A DNA stretch of 64,000 nt from Clostridium sp. AF27-2AA (GCF_003478505.1 NZ_QUFI01000012.1:1-64000), one strand, 5' to 3'. Shown: positions 38,273 through 48,207, counted from the stretch's first letter. Numbers and translations are program-made. Notes: a model not told the origin generated them from the sequence alone.

Positions 38273-38923
38273 TTAAATATCGTACCCGATCATACGGATA
38301 TAGTCTTTGATCAGTTCTACTACCTGGTCCAGTTCCAGCTTACTTGCATTGATCGGGAGATCATAATTGGTAACATCCTCCCATTCTTTTCCGGTGAAAT
38401 ACTTGTGATAGGATTTACGCTGTTTTGTGATCTTGTTTAATTTATTGAGAGCTTCTTTGGTATCCGTGATACCATCAGTTTCCTGAGTTCTGCGGACACA
38501 GGTCGGAATGTCTGCATAGACAAAGATCTTAACCAGATCCTCCTTCCCTGCGGTCTCCAGGATATAATCCGCGCAGCGGCCAACAATTACGCAGGACTCT
38601 GCAGCAGCCAGCTCCCGGATGACTTCAGACTGGAAGCGGAACAGGTTATCCGGGGAGGTTACGTCACCCTCTGTCTTTGGTTCATCAAAAATGCCTGCAG
38701 GGAATCGCAGATTCCCGACAATTTTACGGAGCAGGTTATTTCCTGCTTTTTCATCAGCAAGGCGGAAATATTTTTCTCCTACTGCACTCTTTTCTGCAGT
38801 CATGCTTAAGATTTCATCATCGTAAAAAGGAATACCCAGTTCCTCTGCCAGTTTTTTTCCGACGATGCGGCCGCCGCTTCCGTACTGACGCTCAATGGTA
38901 ATGACCAGTTTGCTTTTATCCAT
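38273..38923 (-). CDS. Cytidylate kinase-like family protein
   Basis: 216 residues; ATG 38923 follows AAAGGAGG. P-loop near the N-terminus (VITIERQYGSGGRIVGKKLA) with the GSGG...GKxLA variant of the cytidylate-kinase-like (PF13189) family. ESCVIVGRCADYIL and IFVYADIPTCVRR follow, and YHKYFTGKEW near the end matches family members that lack the canonical CMP-binding insertion of Cmk. It probably phosphorylates a small substrate; the nucleotide acceptor is not established. Separated from the ABC operon by a terminator hairpin. Confidence 0.85.
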   Translation of the reverse strand: MDKSKLVITIERQYGSGGRIVGKKLAEELGIPFYDDEILSMTAEKSAVGEKYFRLADEKAGNNLLRKIVGNLRFPAGIFDEPKTEGDVTSPDNLFRFQSEVIRELAAAESCVIVGRCADYILETAGKEDLVKIFVYADIPTCVRRTQETDGITDTKEALNKLNKITKQRKSYHKYFTGKEWEDVTNYDLPINASKLELDQVVELIKDYIRMIGYDI

Positions 38924-38983
38924 AAGAAATCCTCCTTTGGAAATCATTATTGTCTGTATTTGGTATATTTAGTATAGCACAAA

Positions 38984-39020
38984 ACCGGCAGAGTGCCAAA
39001 CTTTTTTACACTCTGCCGGT
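38984..39020. terminator. Terminator after the ABC importer operon
   Basis: ACCGGCAGAGTG (38984-38995) pairs perfectly with CACTCTGCCGGT (39009-39020); the minus strand continues TTTTGTG. Confidence 0.85.
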
Positions 39021-39051
39021 CTATAACATTTTTTTCTGATTATTTTAAAAG

Positions 39052-39849
39052 CTATTTTGCGAGCATCATGCGGTCGTTCGCAAATTCTTCACCGCTTGCT
39101 TCCTCGAATTTGTGAAGAAGATCTTCTACGGTAAGATGTTTCTTTTCCTCTCCTGCCACATCGTAGATGATATTTCCCTCATGCATCATGATCAGGCGGT
39201 TGCCCATCTGAATGGCATCACGCATATTGTGAGTAATCATCAGAGTGGTAAGCTTCTGCTCTTCTACCATCTCTGCAGTCAGATCCAGTACCTTCTTAGC
39301 TGTTTTCGGGTCCAGTGCAGCCGTGTGCTCATCTAACAAAAGAAGCCGCGGTCTCTGCAGGGTAGACATCAACAGAGTCAGTGCCTGACGCTGGCCGCCG
39401 GAAAGAAGTCCTACTTTTGATGTAAGACGATCTTCCAGGCCGAGCCCAAGACGTTTTAACATATCCACATAGAGCTTGCGTTCTTCATTTTTGATTCCCG
39501 GTTTCAAACTGCGCACTCTTCCACGACGCAGAGCCAGGGCAAGATTCTCCTCAATTCCCATTGTTGCTGCAGTACCATTCATCGGGTCCTGGAAGACACG
39601 TCCCAAAAAAGCAGCGCGCTTGTATTCCGGAAGACGAGTGACATCTTTTCCATCAATCACAATGGCACCGGTATCAATGGGCCAGACTCCCGCGATCGCG
39701 TTTAACAGCGTAGATTTTCCAGCTCCATTTCCGCCGATCACGGTAACGAAATCTCCGTCATTTAAGGTAAGATTGACACCACGAAGGGCTTTCTTTTCAT
39801 TCACAGTTCCTCTGTTAAAGGTTTTTGTGATATTTTTGATCTCCAGCAT
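39052..39849 (-). CDS. ABC importer ATPase (TrpZ-like)
   Basis: 265 residues, ATG 39849. Complete ABC ATPase: Walker A GGNGAGKSTLLNAIAGV, Q-loop FLGRVFQDPMNGTAATM, signature LLSGGQRQALTLLM, Walker B RLLLLDEHTAALD, H-loop MITHNMRDAIQMGNRLIMM. The Asp-Glu-His-Thr after Walker B, instead of the usual Glu-Pro-Thr, is typical of the TrpXYZ-type amino-acid importers. Last gene of the three-gene operon, 6 bp after the permease. Confidence 0.92.
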   Translation of the reverse strand: MLEIKNITKTFNRGTVNEKKALRGVNLTLNDGDFVTVIGGNGAGKSTLLNAIAGVWPIDTGAIVIDGKDVTRLPEYKRAAFLGRVFQDPMNGTAATMGIEENLALALRRGRVRSLKPGIKNEERKLYVDMLKRLGLGLEDRLTSKVGLLSGGQRQALTLLMSTLQRPRLLLLDEHTAALDPKTAKKVLDLTAEMVEEQKLTTLMITHNMRDAIQMGNRLIMMHEGNIIYDVAGEEKKHLTVEDLLHKFEEASGEEFANDRMMLAK

Positions 39850-39855
39850 GTTCTC

Positions 39856-40761
39856 CTACCCTCTCTTTCCCATATTTGAAAAATAACGGCTCTTCCAGGT
39901 AGGAATTGCCAGGAAGACAGCAACCACTGCTGCGGATAACAGCTTTAACAGATCCGTATCAATGCCCATCCAAATGACAACCTGCAGTACCAGATAATAA
40001 ATAATGGATCCAAGGGCAACGCCAAGCAGCTTCAGGCCAAAGTTGCGGAAGATTTTTCCAAAAATTGCCTCACCGATGATGACTGCAGCCAGTCCAATGA
40101 CGATGGCACCGCGTCCCATGTTGATATCCGCAAATCCCTGATACTGGCAGAGCATGGCACCGGAAAGTGCTACCAGGCCATTGGATATCATGAGTCCGAG
40201 AACCCGGCTTAAATCCGTATTGATTCCCTGGGCGCGAGCCATTTTATCGTTGCAGCCGGTGGCTCTTAAGGAGCAGCCGAGCTCTGTGCCGAAGAACCAG
40301 TACAATACGGCAATCAGAATGATGATCGTAATCGCAACCATCAGGATCGTGTTTCTGTAAAATGGAACCTTGCGGATGAAACGCAGGGAAACCAGCAGGT
40401 CATATTTGTCGACATTGATTGCCTGGTTCGCTTTTCCCATGGTTTTCAAGTTGATGGAATACAGGCCAAGCTGGGTCAGGATTCCGGCCAGGATTGCCGG
40501 AATTCCCATAAAGGTATGGAGAATTCCGGTTGCAAGTCCGGCTGCCATACCGGCTGCCGTTGCACCTGCCATAGATACCCATACATTCTGCCCGGACAGC
40601 ATCAGCATAATGCAGACCGCACCGCCGGTTCCAAGAGAACCGTCCACTGTTAGATCCGCAATATCCAGAATCCGGAATGTTAAATACACGCCAATGGCCA
40701 TGATACCCCAGATCAGTCCCTGTGCCACTGCGCCAGGCAGGGCATTTACCAAACTCATCAT
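39856..40761 (-). CDS. ABC importer permease (TrpY-like)
   Basis: 301 residues, ATG 40761. About nine membrane helices; begins MMSLVNALPGAVAQGLIWGI and has YLTFRILDIADLTVDGSLGT and GCNDKMARAQGINTDLSRVL, the cytoplasmic coupling loop, then LGLMISNGLVALSGAMLCQY. Belongs to the branched-chain/LivH-like permeases that pair with PF04392 binding proteins. 7 bp downstream of the binding-protein gene and 6 bp before the ATPase. Confidence 0.9.
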   Translation of the reverse strand: MMSLVNALPGAVAQGLIWGIMAIGVYLTFRILDIADLTVDGSLGTGGAVCIMLMLSGQNVWVSMAGATAAGMAAGLATGILHTFMGIPAILAGILTQLGLYSINLKTMGKANQAINVDKYDLLVSLRFIRKVPFYRNTILMVAITIIILIAVLYWFFGTELGCSLRATGCNDKMARAQGINTDLSRVLGLMISNGLVALSGAMLCQYQGFADINMGRGAIVIGLAAVIIGEAIFGKIFRNFGLKLLGVALGSIIYYLVLQVVIWMGIDTDLLKLLSAAVVAVFLAIPTWKSRYFSNMGKRG

Positions 40762-40768
40762 ATCTCAA

Positions 40769-41791
40769 TTACTCCTCAATCGCAACGTAATCATCCGGAA
40801 CAGTAACGCCCAGTGCCTCGCAGATGGTCTTGTTGTATTTTTTGGTGAACTGCGGAGCGTATTCGATCGGCATCTCAGAAATGTTGGACTCACCGGTCAG
40901 GATCTTTGCTGCCATCTTACCAGTTGCTACGCCAAGGTCATAATAGCTGATGGAAAGGGTTGCTACGCCGCATCCGCTGCAGATGCCTTCCTCACCTGCG
41001 ATGATCGGTACACCGGCTGGCTGGCAGATGTTGTTGATGATCTCGGTATTTGCGGCAGCGGTATTGTCAGTCGGGATGTAGATAACATCAGAACTGTTTG
41101 CTGCATTGGTAACAATCGTTGCCAGATCATTAGAATCAGAGAATGCGTAGTATTCACAGGTATAGCCAAGCTTCTCCAGCTCTGCTTTTACGGTATCTAC
41201 CTGATACTGGGAGTTTGCTTCTGCGGAACAATATAACAGACCAACATTCTTTGCGTCCGGGAAGAGCTCCTTTAACATAGCAGCCTGTTCATTTAACGGC
41301 GCAAGGTCCGCAGTACCGGAAATGTTACCGCCAACGGTTCCATTAAAATCGTCAATACCAAGTGCTACACCATACTCGGTAACTGCAGTTCCGAGAACCG
41401 GAATGGTGTCCGTGCCAGCCTGTGCAGCCTGAAGGGCCGGTGTTGCGTTGGCCAGGATCAGATCTACATCTTCTGCAACAAAATTGTTGATGATGGTAGA
41501 ACAGGTATTGGAATCACCCTGTGCGTTCTGCTCATCAAAAGTAACCTGGTCTCCAAGGGCTTCGGTCAGGGCATCTTTAAAGCCCTCAGTAGCTGCATCC
41601 AGCGCTACATGCTGTACCAGCTGGCAGATACCAACCTTATAAGAAGCTCCATCTGCAGAAGTCTCTGCCTTTGTCCCGTCTGCGCTTTCAGCGGCAGTGG
41701 TGTCTGCAGTCTTACCAGAGCCACAGGCAGTCATGGATGCGGCCATCATTCCGGCCAGAATCAGCGCAAGTGCTTTTTTTGTCTTTTTCAT
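40769..41791 (-). CDS. ABC transporter substrate-binding lipoprotein (TrpX-like, PF04392)
   Basis: 340 residues, ATG 41791 after AGGGAGAG. Signal peptide with lipobox SMTAC (Cys ~22) and a Thr/Ala linker. The periplasmic-binding type-I fold opens YKVGICQLVQHVALDAATEG and has DLILANATPALQAAQAGTDT, VGGNISGTADLAPLNEQAAML, NVGLLYCSAEANSQYQ, DVIYIPTDNTAAANTEII and ATLSISYYDLGVATGKMAA, all standard for PF04392 proteins; relatives bind tryptophan or other aromatic compounds. Ligand here unknown. No T-box or other riboswitch precedes the gene: a consensus promoter lies 60 bp upstream. Confidence 0.92.
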   Translation of the reverse strand: MKKTKKALALILAGMMAASMTACGSGKTADTTAAESADGTKAETSADGASYKVGICQLVQHVALDAATEGFKDALTEALGDQVTFDEQNAQGDSNTCSTIINNFVAEDVDLILANATPALQAAQAGTDTIPVLGTAVTEYGVALGIDDFNGTVGGNISGTADLAPLNEQAAMLKELFPDAKNVGLLYCSAEANSQYQVDTVKAELEKLGYTCEYYAFSDSNDLATIVTNAANSSDVIYIPTDNTAAANTEIINNICQPAGVPIIAGEEGICSGCGVATLSISYYDLGVATGKMAAKILTGESNISEMPIEYAPQFTKKYNKTICEALGVTVPDDYVAIEE

Positions 41792-41850
41792 AATACAACT
41801 CTCCCTTTTTCTTATATTCTGATTTCATAGCAAAAGCTTGAACTTTTTCC

Positions 41851-41879
41851 ATCATACTACACTTTTATTACTCCGTCAA
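41851..41879 (-). promoter_or_regulatory. Promoter of the TrpXYZ-like operon
   Basis: Minus strand TTGACG (41879-41874), 17 bp, TATGAT (41856-41851). Confidence 0.8.
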
Positions 41880-41959
41880 TTTAAAGCTTTAAATTCCTGC
41901 AAATTCAACGCATTAAAGTGATAAGGGCAGATTTATATAGGCCATAACTTATTAAGTAT

Positions 41960-41988
41960 TTGCGTTTTACATATATTTAACCTATAAT
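41960..41988 (+). promoter_or_regulatory. Promoter candidate for citX-citG
   Basis: TTGCGT (41960-41965), 17 bp, TATAAT (41983-41988), leaving a ~160-nt leader before citX with no structure I recognise. The rest of the 366-bp gap 41792-42157 shows only the divergent promoter. Confidence 0.55.
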
Positions 41989-42157
41989 AATACCCGTAAC
42001 AACTAAGTAGTGTTCTGAGATCCAATATAGCTTCTGTTTCAAAACCGATGGCTCTTAAATCCGATTTCTGCCAAATGATCGTGGAATATTTTGCCATACG
42101 GATGGAATATGGAGCTTTATTGGTATATAAAAAAATATTTATTCACAGGGGGATTTT

Positions 42158-42664
42158 ATGGAAGAAGTAAGTCTGCAGGAAATGCTTGCTGCCAGAGAGA
42201 GGCGCTGCTATCTGCAAACCCAGCTGCTGCATCAGTATAAAAAAAGCCTCATCAGCTTTACCTTAAACATTCCTGGACCAGTCAAAGTCCTGACGGATGT
42301 TCCGGAAGCATTTGCGAGCGGCTGTCAGAGAATCGAGACACTGTTAAAAGACCGTCTGGTTCTTATTCAGCATATGGAAACCATAAAAGAAAAAACAGGA
42401 TATGAAGCCTTTTACAGCGTCGACGCGAATCCGGATTTTATAAAAGAGCTGATGGTCTCACTGGAAGATCAGGACCGGCTTGGCCGCCTGTTTGATATTG
42501 ATGTACTCCGCCCGGACGGGAGCAAGGTCTCCAGAGAAGATATGGGAAGTGCGCCAAGAACCTGTCTGCTTTGCGGACAGCCGGCGCATGTCTGCAGCCG
42601 AAGCCGCAGGCACAGCGTTGCAGAACTGACTGCAGAGATCGGTAAAATTTTAAGCGGATTATAA
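42158..42664 (+). CDS. citX: CitX, citrate lyase holo-ACP synthase
   Basis: 168 residues, ATG 42158 after a GGGGGA site. Transfers the triphosphoribosyl-dephospho-CoA prosthetic group to the citrate lyase acyl-carrier subunit CitD. Family pattern: an N-terminal ARERRCYLQTQLLHQYKKSL, SFTLNIPGPVK, then DRLGRLFDIDVLRPDGSKVS and RTCLLCGQPAHVCSRSRRHS, with the conserved Cys and Arg cluster. Followed by citG 32 bp later. The lyase subunits citD, citE and citF are not in the window, so the pair acts in trans on a lyase encoded elsewhere, or is left over. Confidence 0.92.
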   Translation: MEEVSLQEMLAARERRCYLQTQLLHQYKKSLISFTLNIPGPVKVLTDVPEAFASGCQRIETLLKDRLVLIQHMETIKEKTGYEAFYSVDANPDFIKELMVSLEDQDRLGRLFDIDVLRPDGSKVSREDMGSAPRTCLLCGQPAHVCSRSRRHSVAELTAEIGKILSGL

Positions 42665-42695
42665 ATAAATTGGGGATGGGGAGGAACTGGTATTT

Positions 42696-43550
42696 ATGAT
42701 TTCATCTGTTTTTGCTGAGGAATGTGCCTATGCACTCATGGCTGAGGTAGGCGCTACCCCGAAACCTGGACTGGTAGACCGTCATGACAGCGGCGCGCAC
42801 ACGGATATGGATTATGATACCTTTGCGGCCAGCACAACAGCAATTGTTCCATATCTGGCCCGTATGTTTGAGGCCGGATACACGTGGGAATCCAAAGATT
42901 TTAATGCACTGTTCGAAAGCATCCGTCCCATCGGTATTGAGGCGGAAAAGGCCATGTTTGCTGCCACAGATGGTGTGAATACACACAAAGGCATGATTTT
43001 TTCCATGGGAACCATTGCGGCGGCAGCAGGACTTTTTTACAAACGGCACGAAAAGTTTGACGCGGAAAAAATCCTGATGCTGGCCGGTTATCTCTGCCAC
43101 GATGCCATGCGCAGGGATTTTCAGAAGATCGACCGCAAGAATCCACGGACAAACGGAGAACTTCTCTACCTGCGTTACAGTACCAAGGGAATCCGTGGAG
43201 AAGCCCAAAAGGGGTTTCCTTCCGTCCGCACGGTATCTCTGCCTAAGCTCCGCTCTGCTTTTTCCAGCGGGCAGACAGAAAATGAAGCCTACCTGAATAC
43301 CTTACTCACCCTCATGGCGAATGTGGATGACACCAATGTTTTAAGCCGCACCAATATGGTAATACAGGGTCATGTCAAGTCAGAGGCCGCACAGCTCCTG
43401 AGAATAGGCGGAGCCTCCACTGCCCTGGGAATGGAGGCTCTGAAAAAGCTGAATCAGAAATTTATTCATATGAATGTCAGTCCGGGCGGCTGCGCTGATC
43501 TGCTGGCAGTCACGATCCTGCTCTATCGCCTGGAGCAGTCAGACAGATAA
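42696..43550 (+). CDS. citG: CitG, triphosphoribosyl-dephospho-CoA synthase
   Basis: 284 residues, ATG 42696 with GGGGAGGA upstream. Makes 2'-(5''-triphosphoribosyl)-3'-dephospho-CoA from ATP and dephospho-CoA, the precursor used by CitX. Motifs: LMAEVGATPKPGLVDRHDSGAHTDMD at the N-terminus (the KPGLVD signature), GVNTHKGMIFSMGTIAAAAG, LMANVDDTNVLSRTNM and MNVSPGGCADLLAVTI at the end. Length and order fit stand-alone CitG. No terminator is evident in the 35 bp before the convergent dipeptidase gene. Confidence 0.94.
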   Translation: MISSVFAEECAYALMAEVGATPKPGLVDRHDSGAHTDMDYDTFAASTTAIVPYLARMFEAGYTWESKDFNALFESIRPIGIEAEKAMFAATDGVNTHKGMIFSMGTIAAAAGLFYKRHEKFDAEKILMLAGYLCHDAMRRDFQKIDRKNPRTNGELLYLRYSTKGIRGEAQKGFPSVRTVSLPKLRSAFSSGQTENEAYLNTLLTLMANVDDTNVLSRTNMVIQGHVKSEAAQLLRIGGASTALGMEALKKLNQKFIHMNVSPGGCADLLAVTILLYRLEQSDR

Positions 43551-43585
43551 TGGTATATGGCATTGGGTATCTGTCTGGATCCAGC

Positions 43586-44575
43586 CTACAACAGTTCCCG
43601 GTAAACCCGGAGTACATTGTCATGGAACACGGCTTCAATCTCTCCAGTAGTAAAGCCTTCCCGGCTCATCACATCGGCCAGAAGCTGCATACCAGAGCAG
43701 TCCTTCATATCTGTTGCGGTATCAATACCGTCAAAGTCAGAGCCAAGACCGATACAGCCGATGCCACCGACCTGTTTCATATGTTTCATATGAGCCACCA
43801 TGTCGCTGCAGAGTCCATGCAGCGGCATTTTTTTATCTGCATCCTTCAGGAATGGGGCGTAGTAATTGATTCCGGCTACTCCACCACGCTCTGCAAGGGC
43901 ACGGATCATCTCATCCGTCAGATTGCGTGGATGACGCGCGAGCGCGCGGGCATTGGAATGGCTTGCCACAAAAGGCTTTTTCGTGTAGTGAAATACATCA
44001 CGGATCCCGGCATCATTTAAATGGGAAATATCAATGATCATGCCAATCCGTTCCATTTCCTGTACAAAGGCAATGCCGGTTTCTGTCAGGCCATGCTCCG
44101 TATCCGGCACAGATCTGGCTGGCGAAACACTCTCGTCCTTCCCATTTGGGAACCCAAGTTCATTGGGAAAATTCCAGGTAATGGTCATCATCCTGGCACC
44201 CAGGCGGTAAAAATCACGCAGGCAGGACAGATCCCCTTTGCAAATCCCGCCCTCTTCCAGAGTCAGCATAGCCGACATTTTTCCGGCCTTCTGGTTTTCT
44301 TCTATATCTTCCCAGCGTTTTACGATTCCAATGCGGTCAGAATACGGTTCTAGCTCGTTATAAAACAGATCAACCAGCTTCATGGCATAGTGAAATGGGT
44401 CTGCTGTCTTTCCCAGATGCACAAACATGGCAAAATTCTGCAAAAGATAATCCCCTTTCTGCATCCTGTTTAAATCTATATGCAGATGATTTTCCAGAAT
44501 GGATGCCTCTTCCCCGCGCTCTCTGGCATGCAAAAGCTCGGATATGGTGTCACAGTGCATATCTACAACCTTCAT
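43586..44575 (-). CDS. Membrane dipeptidase-family (M19) zinc peptidase
   Basis: 329 residues. ATG 44575 follows GGGAGGAG; an in-frame ATG nine codons earlier lacks a site. M19 renal-dipeptidase family: first metal motif VDMHCDTISELL (HxD), bridging Glu in MLTLEEGGI, the two His of DISHLNDAGIRDV and FVASHSNARAL, the Asp in GLGSDFDGI. All five metal ligands appear present. No signal peptide, so it is cytoplasmic, cleaving dipeptides, possibly D-amino-acid-containing. Monocistronic, between citG and mgsA. Confidence 0.92.
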   Translation of the reverse strand: MKVVDMHCDTISELLHARERGEEASILENHLHIDLNRMQKGDYLLQNFAMFVHLGKTADPFHYAMKLVDLFYNELEPYSDRIGIVKRWEDIEENQKAGKMSAMLTLEEGGICKGDLSCLRDFYRLGARMMTITWNFPNELGFPNGKDESVSPARSVPDTEHGLTETGIAFVQEMERIGMIIDISHLNDAGIRDVFHYTKKPFVASHSNARALARHPRNLTDEMIRALAERGGVAGINYYAPFLKDADKKMPLHGLCSDMVAHMKHMKQVGGIGCIGLGSDFDGIDTATDMKDCSGMQLLADVMSREGFTTGEIEAVFHDNVLRVYRELL

Positions 44576-44647
44576 ACTAAATCTCCTCCCTGATAAATAC
44601 ATGAAAATTGAGACCGGCAGGCTACCGGTCTCAGTCTTTCCGGCAGA

Positions 44648-45118
44648 TTATAAAGTCTCTGCCCGTTCTTCAATATTCCGTTTGAAATTAATAACTTCAT
44701 GCTGGTAATCGCTGTTCATGAAACAGGATGTGATCATGAAGTCCGCGGTGGCCTTATTAACCGCCATAGGAATGTCGTAGACCTGCGCGATGCGCATCAG
44801 GGCCTTCACATCCGGATCGTGAGGCTGTGCCGTCAGCGGATCGGAAAAGAATACTACAAAGTCGATCACGCCTTCTACGATCTTGGCTCCGATCTGCTGG
44901 TCGCCACCGAGAGGGCCGCTGTTATAGCCTTTCACGGTAAGGCCGGTCTGGTCTGTGATCATGCGGGCTGTCGTGCCGGTACCGTAAAGATTATGCTTCT
45001 CCAGTTCCGGTTTATGTTCTTTGCACCACGCGATCAGCTTTGCTTTTTCGTTGTCGTGAGCGATCAGTGCAATGTTCTTTTTGCCGCCAATAGTAAATGT
45101 AATGTATTCCTGAGACAT
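44648..45118 (-). CDS. mgsA: Methylglyoxal synthase
   Basis: 156 residues, ATG 45118 after AGGAGG. Converts dihydroxyacetone phosphate to methylglyoxal and phosphate, a glycolytic bypass under phosphate limitation. Motifs: NIALIAHDNEKAKLIAW, YGTGTTARMITDQTGL for phosphate binding, and NSGPLGGDQQIGAKIVEGVI with the catalytic Asp, then FFSDPLTAQPHDPDVKALMR. Full family length with a slightly extended C-terminus. Monocistronic. Confidence 0.96.
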   Translation of the reverse strand: MSQEYITFTIGGKKNIALIAHDNEKAKLIAWCKEHKPELEKHNLYGTGTTARMITDQTGLTVKGYNSGPLGGDQQIGAKIVEGVIDFVVFFSDPLTAQPHDPDVKALMRIAQVYDIPMAVNKATADFMITSCFMNSDYQHEVINFKRNIEERAETL

Positions 45119-45224
45119 ATAACAGATCCTCCTTACTCTTTCTTCATAGAATGTATAGAATAATTACAACGTATCACACATATTAAAAAGACTCAAGTGA
45201 AATCTTCGTAAAATCTGTCTGATG

Positions 45225-45836
45225 CTACTCAGACTCTGTCATTTTCGGAGCCGGATTCTGCAAAGACTCAATGAGCGCCCAGATTTCATCTCTTCCCTGC
45301 TTGGTCTCTGCAGAGAATGGAATCAGAACATCTTCTTTTTCCAGGCCAAGACCTTCCCGAACCATCTTCACATGCTTCTGGATCTGGCTGCGTTTTAATT
45401 TGTCCAGCTTGGTGGCAATGATAACCGGCTTGTAGCCATTGGATACGATCCAGTCATACATCATCTTGTCATTGGCAGACGGATCGTGGCGGATATCAAT
45501 GAGAAGGAAGATACATTTGAGCATCTTCGATTTTTTTAAATACCGCTCGATCATTTTGCCCCATTTTGCCTTGACTTCCACCGATACTTTTGCATATCCA
45601 TAGCCCGGAAGATCAACAAAATACAGATCATCATTTACATTGTAAAAGTTGATGGTCTGGGTCTTGCCAGGCTGTGAGGAAGTCCTCGCCAGCGCACGGC
45701 GGTTTAACAGGCCATTGATCAGGGAAGATTTTCCTACGTTGGACTTCCCGGCAAAAGCAAACTCAGGCAGCAGATTTTCCGGCAGTGTGCTGGTAATGCC
45801 GCAGACCGTCTCCAGTTCCGCTTTTCTAATAATCAT
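45225..45836 (-). CDS. engB: Ribosome-biogenesis GTPase EngB (YsxC/YihA)
   Basis: 203 residues, ATG 45836 after GAGGAA. Essential GTPase for 50S assembly. G motifs: G1 GKSNVGKSSLINGLL, G2 region TSSQPGKTQTINFY, G3 VDLPGYGYAKV, G4 IATKLDKL, G5 FSAETKQG. It lies 21 bp downstream of lon in the same direction, the common Firmicutes order lon-engB, and closes the protease/chaperone cluster. Confidence 0.96.
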   Translation of the reverse strand: MIIRKAELETVCGITSTLPENLLPEFAFAGKSNVGKSSLINGLLNRRALARTSSQPGKTQTINFYNVNDDLYFVDLPGYGYAKVSVEVKAKWGKMIERYLKKSKMLKCIFLLIDIRHDPSANDKMMYDWIVSNGYKPVIIATKLDKLKRSQIQKHVKMVREGLGLEKEDVLIPFSAETKQGRDEIWALIESLQNPAPKMTESE

Positions 45837-45857
45837 CGTTCTTCCTCACTTTTCCTT

Positions 45858-48170
45858 TTATGCAAGTGCTGCAGCCAGCACATCTTCCATGCTCTTCATG
45901 TAGAGAATGGTTAAGCCCTTTGTGATCTCTTTGGAAAGCTCCGCAATGTCCGCCCGGTTCTTCTCCGGCACCAGAACGGTCTCCATATGAGCCATCTTCG
46001 CAGCCAGGATTTTCTCTTTCAGGCCGCCAATCGGAAGCACGCGGCCCCGCAGCGTGATTTCGCCGGTCATGGCTACTTTGGCCAGGACCTTACGGTTTAC
46101 CACAGCAGAGAACATGGCTGTAGCCATTGTAATTCCGGCAGACGGGCCATCCTTCGGCACAGCTCCCTCTGGAGTATGAATGTGGATATCATTCTTTGCA
46201 AAATAATCATCCGGAACATCATACTGCGGACAGATGGAACGGACATAGGTCAGTGCCGTCATGGCGGATTCCTTCATGACATCGCCCATCTGGCCGGTCA
46301 GCTTTAACTCGCCTTTTCCCGGCATCACATTTACCTCAATCTGTAGTGTATCACCGCCGACACTGGTCCATGCAAGACCGCGCACAATACCTACCTGATC
46401 TTCCTCATTGGCGTCTTCGAAGGTGATTTTTTCTTTACCAAGGTACTTTTCCAGATTGGATTCCGTTACCCGGATATGCGTTTTTTTATGCTCCAGATAC
46501 TCTCTTGCGGATTTGCGGCAGATTTCTCCGATACGGCGTTCCAGGTTGCGGACACCAGCTTCACGGGTATAATTGTGGATGATTTTTTTCAGTGCAGAGT
46601 CAGAAATCACAAGCTGATCTTTCTTTAAACCATTGCGGTCCTTCTGCTTCTCCACCAGATAATTGCGGGCAATGTGGAATTTCTCATTTTCTGTATAACT
46701 GTTGACTTCAATGACCTCCATACGGTCTAACAGCGGTCCCGGAATGGTCTGGGTCGTGTTGGCTGTCGCAATAAACAGAACGTTGGACAAATCGATTGGA
46801 AGTTCTACATAGTGGTCACGGAACTTTACGTTCTGCTCTCCGTCCAGAACCTCCAGCAGCGCAGAGGAGGTATCTCCCTTGTAATCACTGCTGACCTTAT
46901 CGATTTCATCCAAAAGCATCAGCGGGTTGGAAACGCCTGCCTGACGCAGTCCATCTACAAGACGGCCCGGCATAGCCCCCACATAGGTTTTTCTGTGTCC
47001 GCGAATTTCCGCTTCGTCATGGACGCCTCCCAGACTGATCCGAACATACCTTTTATTCAGGGCGCGGGCTACGGAACGGGCAATGGATGTCTTACCGGTT
47101 CCAGGAGGGCCCACAAGGCAAATAATCGGGCTGTTGCCTTTTTTGGCAAGGACACGCACAGCCAGATATTCGAGAACGCGCTCTTTCACCTGCTCCAGGC
47201 CGTAGTGATCCTCTTCCAGAATCTGTTTGGCGTGCTTGATGTCATTATTGTCTTTGGATGTTTTATTCCACGGAAGTTCCAGAAGCGTTTCAATGTAGGT
47301 ACGGATGACATTACTCTCCTGACCACCGCCAGGCATGCCTTTTAAGCGGTCAATCTCCTTCTGAAGTTTCTCTTTTACTTCCTTATCGGCTTTTAAGGAA
47401 GCAAGCTGCTTTTCATATTCATCCGTATCCGAAAGCAGATCCTCGCCAAGTTCCTCGCGGATTACCTTCATCTGCTCCCGTAAAATATAATCCTTCTGAT
47501 TTTTATCAATATTTTCTTTTACTTTTTCCTGCAGTTCCCGGTGAATTTGGGATACTTCAATCTCATGGATCAGGTTGGTAAGCAGCACCTCATACTGACC
47601 GGCCAGGGTTGCCTCCTCCAGATAGCTCTGGCGGATCCGGTAATCCCACGGCAGTTCGCTGGCCATCTGAAGCATTAAGGACTCCAGATCCTCACAAACC
47701 ATCAGGCCCGGCAGACTCTCTTTGCTGAATTTCGGATGCTGGCGTCCGTAGGATTCCAGCTTTTCCTTCAGGATGCGGGACATCGCCTCGGCCGCAGCGC
47801 CATCCACATCTGCTTCCTGCTCACTGGTGAGAAGCACTTCCCCGATCAGAGCCGGCTCTGTGCTGTCCAGATCCAGAAGCTCTGCGCGCTCCTGGCCCTC
47901 TGCCATCACGCGGACTATGCCGCCTGGCATCTTCACCAGCTGCTTTATGTAAGAAACGGTACCGATATGATAGAGCTGTTCCAGAGACGGATCCTGGATT
48001 TCTGGGTCCTTCTGGGCTACCAGACAGACTCTCTGGTCACTGACCATGGCCTTCTCTACAGCCGCAATGGATTTCTTGCGGCTGATATCAAAGCTGATGG
48101 TCATCTCCGGAAGCATGGTAAGTCCGCGGAGTGCTATGACCGGCATCGTTATAATCTTTGTATCTTCCAT
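45858..48170 (-). CDS. lon: ATP-dependent protease Lon
   Basis: 770 residues, ATG 48170 after AGGAGG. LonA: N-terminal LAN domain ([20 protein letters not shown]), central coiled coil, AAA+ module with Walker [18 protein letters not shown] and Walker [12 protein letters not shown], and the peptidase domain with catalytic Ser (~677) in [15 protein letters not shown] and Lys (~720) in [11 protein letters not shown]. Lon degrades misfolded and regulatory proteins. It lies between clpX and engB; a hairpin terminator after clpX separates it from the tig-clpP-clpX transcripts. Confidence 0.97.
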   Translation of the reverse strand: MEDTKIITMPVIALRGLTMLPEMTISFDISRKKSIAAVEKAMVSDQRVCLVAQKDPEIQDPSLEQLYHIGTVSYIKQLVKMPGGIVRVMAEGQERAELLDLDSTEPALIGEVLLTSEQEADVDGAAAEAMSRILKEKLESYGRQHPKFSKESLPGLMVCEDLESLMLQMASELPWDYRIRQSYLEEATLAGQYEVLLTNLIHEIEVSQIHRELQEKVKENIDKNQKDYILREQMKVIREELGEDLLSDTDEYEKQLASLKADKEVKEKLQKEIDRLKGMPGGGQESNVIRTYIETLLELPWNKTSKDNNDIKHAKQILEEDHYGLEQVKERVLEYLAVRVLAKKGNSPIICLVGPPGTGKTSIARSVARALNKRYVRISLGGVHDEAEIRGHRKTYVGAMPGRLVDGLRQAGVSNPLMLLDEIDKVSSDYKGDTSSALLEVLDGEQNVKFRDHYVELPIDLSNVLFIATANTTQTIPGPLLDRMEVIEVNSYTENEKFHIARNYLVEKQKDRNGLKKDQLVISDSALKKIIHNYTREAGVRNLERRIGEICRKSAREYLEHKKTHIRVTESNLEKYLGKEKITFEDANEEDQVGIVRGLAWTSVGGDTLQIEVNVMPGKGELKLTGQMGDVMKESAMTALTYVRSICPQYDVPDDYFAKNDIHIHTPEGAVPKDGPSAGITMATAMFSAVVNRKVLAKVAMTGEITLRGRVLPIGGLKEKILAAKMAHMETVLVPEKNRADIAELSKEITKGLTILYMKSMEDVLAAALA

Positions 48171-48207
48171 CAGGTTCCTCCTAAAAAATATGAACAGACT
48201 GAAATAG

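Noticed and set aside
40370..41236. 288-codon open frame on the plus strand across the ABC permease and binding-protein genes
   Set aside because: It is antisense to two well-supported genes, lacks a ribosome site and has no recognisable family.
41792..42157. Possible T-box or tryptophan riboswitch before the TrpXYZ-like operon
   Set aside because: The promoter is only ~60 bp from the start codon and no T-box bulge sequence or terminator is present.
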